Positions 49,797-55,321 of a DNA stretch of 55,321 nt are shown here, one piece after another. The notes below the pieces were generated by a model. That model saw nothing but the letters and a program-made list of their open reading frames with translations, was not told where the DNA came from and did no database searches. This stretch comes from JBBKWQ01 sp037969115. GTDB taxonomy: Bacteria; Actinomycetota; Acidimicrobiia; Acidimicrobiales; Ilumatobacteraceae. How positions within the stretch are numbered: the stretch's first letter is position 1; each line of letters opens with the position of its first letter. Where the stretch lies: the NCBI GenBank assembly GCA_037969115.1, contig JBBKWQ010000313.1:1-55321 (forward strand), given 5' to 3'. The position numbers and the translations under genes are program-made.

Positions 49797-51316
49797 TGCC
49801 CCACCACCCGAGGAAAACGACTGCGCGGCCCGGCGTCGGCCCAGTCCTGATGGTTGCGCACGTACTGATTTGCGACGTCGTTCGTCGGCAGGTGGTCCCA
49901 CGACACGAGCGAGCCCATCTGCGTGGCGGCGTGCAACACCTGGCGGGTGTGCTGCGAGACGATCACGCGCTCTCGGATGGCGTCGCTGTCCCAACGAGCG
50001 CTCACCTCCGCGGCGAACGCCGCCGCCCGATCGGCATGCTCCGGATGCGACACCAGATTGACTCGTTCGAGCGGGTCGGTTCCCACGTCGTAGAGCTGTG
50101 CTGGATCGGTGTCGCAATGGATGTACTTGTAGTCGCCGCGGCGGATCATGAAGATCGGATGCGACGTCATCTCGGCCATGTATTCGCCCGTGGTCTCGTC
50201 GCATTCGTCGGTCCCGCCTGTCGCCGACGACCACAGGCTCCTCCCGTCGATCGCCGTTGCCAGCTCCGGCCACGGCGAGCCATCGGTGGCGATGTCGAGC
50301 AAGGTCGGGAGCAAGTCGAGATGTGAACACACGTTGGGCACCGTGGTGTTCGCCACCTCGGGCCCGGCGATCACCAACGGGACGCGTGCCGAACGTTCGT
50401 GGAACGACATCTTGAACCACGCGCCACGATCGCCGAGCATGTCGCCGTGGTCGCTGGTGACCACGACGATGGTGTTGTCGAGTTGGTTGGTTTCGGCGAG
50501 CGTCGACGTGAGCCGCCCGATCCAGTCGTCGAAGTAACTGGTGTTCGCGTAGTAGCCGTGGCGTGCCGCCCGTGTCTGCTCGTCGGTGAATCCGACCGTG
50601 TCGGCTTGAATACCCGCCCGGATTCGACGCGTGTGCGGATCGATCGAGTCGAGATCGACCGGGTCGGGCAGGTCGATGTCGGCGTGGTCGTAGAGGTCCC
50701 ACCACGCCGACCGGGCAACGTACGGATCGTGGGGGTGGATGAACGACGCCACCAGGAAGAACGGCCGATCGTCGTCGTCACGGGCGAGATCGAGGAGCTT
50801 GCGGCGGGCTGCGAATCCGACCTCCTCGTCGTAATCGATCTGATACGTCGTGACCGCCTGCCCGGCCTCCTGGAGCACGTCCATGTTGTGGTACCACTTG
50901 TCGATCCGTTCATCGGCTCGGTCCCAGTTCGGAGTCCATGCGAAGTCGGCCGGGTAGATGTCGGTCGTGAGGCGTTCGTCGAATCCGTGCAGTTGGTCGG
51001 GGCCGACGAAGTGCATCTTGCCCGTGAGCACCGTGCGGTACCCGGCAAGTCTGAGGTAGTGCGCGATCGTCGGAGTGGAGGCGGCGAGTTCGCTCGCGTT
51101 GTCCCACGCGCCGATCGAAGAAACCGATCGACCCGCGAGCATGGTGAACCGAGCCGGTGCGCAGAGCGGGGAATGGCAGTACGCGGCGTCGAACCGAGCG
51201 CCGCGACGGGCCAGTGCATCGAGGTGCGGGGTCTGCACGAGCGGGTGGCCGTAGGTCCCCGTGAAGTGAGGCGCGAGCTGGTCGGCCATGACGAGCACGA
51301 TGTTGGGTCCGGGCAT
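49793..51316 (-). CDS. betC: Choline-sulfatase
   Basis: A 507-residue type I sulfatase that releases choline and sulphate from choline-O-sulphate. VLVMADQLAPHFTGTYGHP, the formylglycine motif LCAPARFTMLAGR (Cys52), and HFVGPDQLHGFDERLTTDIY followed by ADFAWTPNWD are diagnostic of BetC, as is the C-terminal VSQHTRQVLHAA region. No signal peptide. ATG 51316 is preceded by TACGAT at 6 bases (leaderless) and a TetR-type palindrome. First gene of an operon with the Rieske oxygenase and dehydrogenase. Confidence 0.94.
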   Translation of the reverse strand: MPGPNIVLVMADQLAPHFTGTYGHPLVQTPHLDALARRGARFDAAYCHSPLCAPARFTMLAGRSVSSIGAWDNASELAASTPTIAHYLRLAGYRTVLTGKMHFVGPDQLHGFDERLTTDIYPADFAWTPNWDRADERIDKWYHNMDVLQEAGQAVTTYQIDYDEEVGFAARRKLLDLARDDDDRPFFLVASFIHPHDPYVARSAWWDLYDHADIDLPDPVDLDSIDPHTRRIRAGIQADTVGFTDEQTRAARHGYYANTSYFDDWIGRLTSTLAETNQLDNTIVVVTSDHGDMLGDRGAWFKMSFHERSARVPLVIAGPEVANTTVPNVCSHLDLLPTLLDIATDGSPWPELATAIDGRSLWSSATGGTDECDETTGEYMAEMTSHPIFMIRRGDYKYIHCDTDPAQLYDVGTDPLERVNLVSHPEHADRAAAFAAEVSARWDSDAIRERVIVSQHTRQVLHAATQMGSLVSWDHLPTNDVANQYVRNHQDWADAGPRSRFPRVVGQ

Positions 51317-51322
51317 CGCCCC

Positions 51323-51328
51323 ATCGTA
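51323..51328 (-). promoter_or_regulatory. -10 box of a leaderless promoter (TACGAT) before betC
   Basis: TACGAT on the minus strand, 6 bases before the betC ATG, with the palindrome 51336-51351 lying 7 bases further upstream. Confidence 0.55.
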
Positions 51329-51335
51329 GGCAGAT

Positions 51336-51351
51336 TTGAACGGTCGTTCAA
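51336..51351. promoter_or_regulatory. TetR-type operator palindrome
   Basis: TTGAACGGTCGTTCAA: perfect 7-base arms TTGAACG / CGTTCAA around 2 bases. It lies between the -35 and -10 positions of the betC promoter and upstream of the acyl-CoA dehydrogenase gene, so one repressor could govern both sides. The shape is that of TetR-family operators. Confidence 0.65.
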
Positions 51352-51447
51352 GACTGTTTCACCCTCACACTCGACGCGTCCGAGGGCCCAACGGCCCTGT
51401 TCTCGATCGATCGAGTTTCGTAGCGTCCGTGTCCGAGGAGGCACCGG

Positions 51448-52644
51448 GTGGATTTCGAGATCTCGGACAAGATGACGACCATCCTCGAGATGGTGGGCGA
51501 GTTCGTCGAACGCGAGCTCGTCCCGATCGAGGCAGAGATGTTGCACGGCGATCCCCAGCGCGTCGCCACGCTGGTGGCGGCGGCTCAGGACAAGGTCCGT
51601 CAGATGGAATTGTGGGCACCGAACCATCCAGTCGAGCTCGGCGGACTGGGACTCACGATGGTCGAGCACGGCCTGTTCAGCGAAGCACTGGGTCGCTCGC
51701 CGCTCGGCCACGTCGCGTTCGGGTCGCAGGCGCCCGACGCCGGCAACATCGAGATCCTCCACAAGTACGCCACCGAGGAACAACGCGAGCGATTTCTGAG
51801 GCCCCTCGTCGAGGGGACGATTCGAAGCTGCTTCTCGATGACGGAGCCCGAGACCGCTGGATCGAACCCGGTGCTGCTGGCCACCACCGCGGTCAAGGAC
51901 GGCAATGACTACGTCATCAACGGTCAGAAGTGGTTCACCTCGTCGGCTGACGGCGCCGCGTTCGCCATCGTGATGGCTGTCACCGACCCGGACGCTTCGC
52001 CGTACGCGCGGGCGAGCATGATCATCGTGCCCACCGACACACCGGGGTTCAACCTGGTCCGCAACGTCAGCGTCATGGGCCACTCGGGATCCGGCCACGC
52101 CAGCCACGCCGAGGTGATCTATCAGTCGTGCCGCGTGCCGCAGTCAAACCTGCTCGGGCCGGAGGGCAGTGGATTCGTCATCGCCCAGGATCGCCTCGGG
52201 CCGGGGCGCATTCATCACTGCATGCGATGGCTCGGCATCGCCGCGCGTTCGTTCGACTTGATGTGCGCCCGGGCGAACGAGCGGGTCATCTCACCCGACG
52301 GCGACACCCTCGCCGATCGCCAGGTCATTCAGCACTGGGCGGCCGAACTCGACGCCGAGATTCGCGGTGCCCGGCTTCAGACGCTTCACGCCGCATGGGT
52401 CATCGATCGGTACGGCGCGAAGGCCGCTCGTGACGAGATCTCCGCGATCAAGTTTTCGGTGGCAAACACGATGTTGCGTGCCGTCGACACGGCCATCCAG
52501 GTCCACGGCGCGCTCGGCGTCACCGACGACACGATCCTCGCGTACTGGTACCGCCACGAACGGGCTGCCCGCATCTACGACGGAGCCGACGAGGTCCACA
52601 AGACGTCGCTCGGCCGGCGGGTCCTGCGACGCTACGCGCGCTGA
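51448..52644 (+). CDS. Acyl-CoA dehydrogenase
   Basis: A 398-residue FAD enzyme that desaturates an acyl-CoA. CFSMTEPETAGSNP and WFTSSADGAAFAIVM are the central beta-domain flavin motifs; AIQVHGALGVTDDTILAYWYRHERAARIYDGADEVHK is the C-terminal part, with the usual catalytic base region near GADEVHK. It resembles the ACAD10/11-like side of the family. GTG 51448 is preceded by a strong GAGGAGG at 8 bases. Divergent from betC and sharing its operator region, it may act on an acyl-CoA formed in quaternary-amine or fatty-acid breakdown; substrate unknown. Confidence 0.93.
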   Translation: MDFEISDKMTTILEMVGEFVERELVPIEAEMLHGDPQRVATLVAAAQDKVRQMELWAPNHPVELGGLGLTMVEHGLFSEALGRSPLGHVAFGSQAPDAGNIEILHKYATEEQRERFLRPLVEGTIRSCFSMTEPETAGSNPVLLATTAVKDGNDYVINGQKWFTSSADGAAFAIVMAVTDPDASPYARASMIIVPTDTPGFNLVRNVSVMGHSGSGHASHAEVIYQSCRVPQSNLLGPEGSGFVIAQDRLGPGRIHHCMRWLGIAARSFDLMCARANERVISPDGDTLADRQVIQHWAAELDAEIRGARLQTLHAAWVIDRYGAKAARDEISAIKFSVANTMLRAVDTAIQVHGALGVTDDTILAYWYRHERAARIYDGADEVHKTSLGRRVLRRYAR

Positions 52645-52695
52645 GGCCGACCTGACGGCGAGGGCTCGAACGCGCTCGACGCGAACCGAATCCAC

Positions 52696-53304
52696 TCACC
52701 CATCGCCCACGAGGACCGTGGCCGTCGGCACCGGCGGCACCATCTCGGTCCCGACGAAGTAGCCCACGATGTCGACCAGCACGTGCGCGGTCGGACCGAC
52801 GGAGCCGTAGGCGTCGTAGGTGAGCTCGATGTCACCTTCGTCGGCGCCGGCGGTCGGTAGCCGAACGGTCACGGCGTTGGCCACGATCTCGGTCGCCCGT
52901 GCGTTGATGCTCGACGTTGACGGAGAACCGGCCGAATCGGCGGCTCGCACCGACAAGAAGCCATCGGCCGTGGGACCGACAAGGGTCACGTTCAGCGCGA
53001 CCGCCGTTGCCCCTGGTGGAACGACCTGCGGAATGATGTTGAGACCGTCGAACAACGTGCCGACGACGTTGACGTCGACGGACACACCCGAGGAGAGCGG
53101 TTCGAGAACGCCGAGTCCGGGCAGCTGTCTGGAATCGACCACGCGCACGGCGTCGACGGGCACGAACGATGAGGCCGGCGAAGACGCCGCGTTCGCGAAG
53201 AACAATCCTCCGCCGCCCAACGACACAGCGACCGCTGCGCCGATCGCAGCCCAACGAGTCCGCCAGGCCCGAGTCCTCTTTTCGTCGTTGTTCGTGACCA
53301 CCAT
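52696..53304 (-). CDS. Secreted protein with actinobacterial surface beta-domain
   Basis: A 202-residue exported protein. A charged start (NNDEKRTRAWRTRW) leads to the signal helix AAIGAAVAVSLGGGGLFFANAAS with a probable cleavage after ANA. The mature part, FVPVDAVRVVDSRQLPG, AVALNVTLVGPTADGFLSV, NAVTVRLPTAG and VLVDIVGYFVGTE, matches a beta-domain repeated in many surface proteins of Acidimicrobiia and Streptomyces, here as one copy. Function unknown; perhaps cell-surface adhesion. ATG 53304 is preceded by GGGGGT. Confidence 0.82.
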   Translation of the reverse strand: MVVTNNDEKRTRAWRTRWAAIGAAVAVSLGGGGLFFANAASSPASSFVPVDAVRVVDSRQLPGLGVLEPLSSGVSVDVNVVGTLFDGLNIIPQVVPPGATAVALNVTLVGPTADGFLSVRAADSAGSPSTSSINARATEIVANAVTVRLPTAGADEGDIELTYDAYGSVGPTAHVLVDIVGYFVGTEMVPPVPTATVLVGDG

Positions 53305-53432
53305 GACCGACCCCCGTTTCCGACCAGCGCTGGTGCCCCGGCCGAACTCCGAACATATACCGCCGGTATCGGATTGGAAAGAGCCGGCGGCAACAGCAGC
53401 GGCCGCGGTCGTCCCGGGAAACCTCGCGTCGG

Positions 53433-53438
53433 TAGTGT
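53433..53438 (+). promoter_or_regulatory. -10 box of a leaderless promoter (TAGTGT) before metY
   Basis: TAGTGT, 6 bases before the metY ATG at 53445; no ribosome binding site between them. Confidence 0.5.
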
Positions 53439-53444
53439 CGCCCC

Positions 53445-54737
53445 ATGGTGGAACCCGACTTCTTCCGTTTCGACACGCTGAGCCTGCATGCCGGCCAACG
53501 ACCCGACCCGACCACCGGTGCTCGGGCCGTACCGATCTACTTCACGACGTCGTACTCGTTCCCCGACACCGACGAGGCGGCGGCCCTCTTCAACCTCGAA
53601 GCGCCCGGCCACATCTACAGTCGCATCTCGAATCCGACCGTTGCCGTGCTCGAAGAACGCATTGCCGCGCTCGAAGGCGGCGTCGGTGCCGTCTGCACCG
53701 CAAGTGGCACGGCCGCGTTGCACCTGGCCGTTGCTTCGCTGCTGAGCGCAGGGGACCACATCGTCGCGTCGAAGAACCTTTATGGCGGCTCCTACAACAT
53801 GATGAGGCTCACCCTTCCCCGGTTCGGGATCACGACGACGTTCGTCGACCCTCGTGATCCGGCCGCATTCGAGTCCGCGATCGAACCGAATACGAAGCTG
53901 TTCTACGGCGAAACGTTGGGCAACCCCGGCATCGAGGTGATGGACATCGAGGCGGTCGCGAACATCGCGCACGCCAATCATCTGCCGTTGATGGTCGACT
54001 CGACGTTCTCGACGCCGTATCTGTTCCGCCCCATCGAGTACGGCGCCGACATCGTGAAGCACTCTGTCACCAAGGTCCTCGGTGGTCACGGCACTGCCCT
54101 CGGCGGCGTTCTCGTCGACGGCGGCCGGTTCGATTGGTCCGCGACCGACAAGTTTCCCACGATGACCGAGCCGTACGCCGGCTATCACGGCGTCGTCTTC
54201 GCCGAGGAGTTCGGCCCATCGGCACTCGGCATGCGCGCCCGCGCCGAAGGCCTGCGTGACTTCGGCGCATGCATGAGCCCGCACAACGCGTTTGCCCTGT
54301 TGCAAGGGATCGAAACGCTTCCGTTGCGGATGGCACGCCACGTCGAGAACACCGATCGCGTGCTCGAGATGCTGCAATCGAACGACGCTGTGTCGTGGGT
54401 GAAACATCCACGCGTGCCCTCTCACCCCGACTACGCCCTGGCGCAGCGTCTCTACCCCAAGGGTGCCGGTGCGATCTTGAGCTTCGGGGTCAAGGGCGGG
54501 CGCGATGCGGGTCGCAAGTTCATCGAAGCGGTGCAGCTCGCTTCTCATCTCGCCAATGTGGGCGACGCCAAGACGCTGGTCATTCACCCCGGTTCGACGA
54601 CGCACGGGCAGATGACTCCGGAGGAACTCGTCGCCGCCGGAATCAGCGAAGACCTCGTGCGACTGTCAGTGGGGCTCGAGGACGCCGACGACATCATCGA
54701 TGATCTCGGGCGCGCCCTGAAGGCCAGTCAGCGATGA
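53445..54737 (+). CDS. metY: O-acetylhomoserine sulfhydrylase (MetY)
   Basis: A 430-residue PLP enzyme of the Cys/Met metabolism family; it joins O-acetylhomoserine with sulphide to give homocysteine. Lys210 in IVKHSVTKVLGGHG binds PLP, YSRISNPTVAVLEERIAALE and the SGTAALHLAVASLL phosphate site are typical, and SHLANVGDAKTLVIHPGSTTH is the family signature. The length of 430 is that of MetY rather than the shorter MetB/MetC. An alpha/beta hydrolase overlaps its stop by ATGA and is not MetX. Confidence 0.95.
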   Translation: MVEPDFFRFDTLSLHAGQRPDPTTGARAVPIYFTTSYSFPDTDEAAALFNLEAPGHIYSRISNPTVAVLEERIAALEGGVGAVCTASGTAALHLAVASLLSAGDHIVASKNLYGGSYNMMRLTLPRFGITTTFVDPRDPAAFESAIEPNTKLFYGETLGNPGIEVMDIEAVANIAHANHLPLMVDSTFSTPYLFRPIEYGADIVKHSVTKVLGGHGTALGGVLVDGGRFDWSATDKFPTMTEPYAGYHGVVFAEEFGPSALGMRARAEGLRDFGACMSPHNAFALLQGIETLPLRMARHVENTDRVLEMLQSNDAVSWVKHPRVPSHPDYALAQRLYPKGAGAILSFGVKGGRDAGRKFIEAVQLASHLANVGDAKTLVIHPGSTTHGQMTPEELVAAGISEDLVRLSVGLEDADDIIDDLGRALKASQR

Positions 54738-55321
54738 TCGTCGTGGTCGACGGCCGCCAGGCGCACGCGTCGACGGGTGGGGTCCGCCCGACCGGCGACG
54801 ATCCGGTAGTCGTGCTGATTCACGGGGCCGGGATGGACTCGACCGTCTGGCAGCTCCAGACCCGGTATCTCGCCCACCGCGGCTTCCGCGCCGTCGCAAT
54901 CGACCTGCCGGGGCACGGTTGCAGCGAAGGCGACGCGCTCACATCTGTCGAGGCAATGGCCGATTGGGTCGCGCGATTCATCGGCGCAGCCGGCCTCGGT
55001 GCCGTTCACGTGGTCGGCCACTCGATGGGCACCTTCATCGCCCTGGAGCTGGCCAGCAGGTATGGCGATATCACACGTTCTGTCACGTTGTGCGGCACGG
55101 CCACTGCGATGCCGGTTCACCCCGATCTGCTCACCGCTGCCGACAACGACCTGCCGGCGGCAGCGGCGCTGATGGCGGCGTGGAGTCACGCCCGGCCCGC
55201 CCACGTCGGTGTGAACCCGACACCCGGACTGTGGATGCTCGGCGGCGCCCGCGCGCTCGTCGAGAACAGCCGACCCGGTGTGCTCGCCAGCGACTTCCGG
55301 GCGTGCATGGCCTACGAAGGC
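54734..55321 (+). CDS. Alpha/beta hydrolase, truncated by the window edge
   Basis: The first 196 codons of a hydrolase; the frame is open to the last base. LIHGAGMDSTVWQLQTRYLA is the oxyanion region, DLPGHGCSEG follows, and the nucleophile elbow is VVGHSMGTFIAL (Ser in GHSMG). This is the classic lid-bearing esterase / lactonase type (3-oxoadipate lactonase-like). The catalytic Asp and His lie beyond the window. ATG 54734 overlaps the metY stop as ATGA (54734-54737), so it is co-translated; it lacks the motifs of homoserine acetyltransferase. Confidence 0.9.
   Translation, partial: MIVVVDGRQAHASTGGVRPTGDDPVVVLIHGAGMDSTVWQLQTRYLAHRGFRAVAIDLPGHGCSEGDALTSVEAMADWVARFIGAAGLGAVHVVGHSMGTFIALELASRYGDITRSVTLCGTATAMPVHPDLLTAADNDLPAAAALMAAWSHARPAHVGVNPTPGLWMLGGARALVENSRPGVLASDFRACMAYEG

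Noticed and set aside
1..55321. Mobile element, prophage, CRISPR, tRNA or rRNA
   Set aside because: No transposase, integrase, phage gene, regularly spaced repeat, or cloverleaf sequence was found on either strand; composition is even throughout.
54734..55321. Homoserine O-acetyltransferase (MetX) next to metY
   Set aside because: The partial protein has an ordinary GHSMG hydrolase elbow and lacks the long N-terminal pattern of MetX.

Overview
The window is high-GC DNA packed with genes on both strands, and many neighbouring genes overlap by 4 bases (ATGA or GTGA). Start codons are often GTG, and many first genes appear leaderless, with a TANNNT-type -10 box 6-7 bases before the start codon. 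Gene content (form I CO dehydrogenase, paired ArsA-like ATPases, LigD-type phosphoesterase, many lipid, quaternary-amine and organosulfate enzymes) suggests a marine or soil actinobacterium, probably of the Acidimicrobiia (Ilumatobacter-like). This assignment is inferred from content and was not tested by a search. I see no rRNA, tRNA, CRISPR array, prophage or insertion sequence, and no gene-free stretch longer than about 220 bases.

Layout. 1-5.2 kb: tail of a truncated gene, a histidine phosphatase, a DinB-like protein, a pair of ArsA/Get3-like ATPases (one lacking the Walker A lysine), a small YjbR-like protein and a Tat-type metallo-beta-lactamase lipoprotein. 5.2-15.3 kb: a LigD-type 3'-phosphoesterase fused to a degenerate ligase domain, then a long leftward operon with a complete Dpp/Opp peptide-type ABC importer, a metallophosphoesterase with a beta-propeller, and a gamma-butyrobetaine-hydroxylase-like dioxygenase. 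15.4-23.3 kb: an APH-type kinase, a DrrAB-like ABC exporter, a back-to-back leaderless pair (inositol-phosphatase family and a cysteine-rich protein), and an uncharacterised operon built around an M19-dipeptidase-like protein that lacks key zinc ligands. 23.4-31.9 kb: a secreted mucin-like protein, acyl-CoA synthetase plus a YkgJ-type cysteine cluster protein, an ArsR-permease pair with a clear operator, a FadB/J-type beta-oxidation enzyme, a broken SDR gene behind two tiny membrane proteins, and a universal stress protein.

31.9-39.6 kb: a two-gene operon of an APH-type kinase and a class III aminotransferase-fold enzyme, resembling hydroxylysine (or ethanolamine) kinase plus phospho-lyase; then an arylsulfatase / metallo-beta-lactamase / haloalkane dehalogenase operon next to a TetR regulator. 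39.7-47.6 kb: coxMSL with form I active-site motif AYACSFR, followed by coxF (XdhC fused to a YHS metal domain), coxD and coxE, with a divergent LysR regulator; this should oxidise CO as an energy supplement. 47.7-52.6 kb: choline-sulfatase, a Rieske oxygenase of the quaternary-amine type and a carnitine-dehydrogenase-like gene with a frameshift, controlled from a divergent promoter with a perfect TetR-type palindrome, opposite an acyl-CoA dehydrogenase. 52.7-55.3 kb: a secreted surface-domain protein, metY and a truncated alpha/beta hydrolase.

Together the genes describe a heterotroph that uses osmolyte-type amines, organosulfates, organohalides, fatty acids and peptides, and that could draw extra electrons from carbon monoxide.
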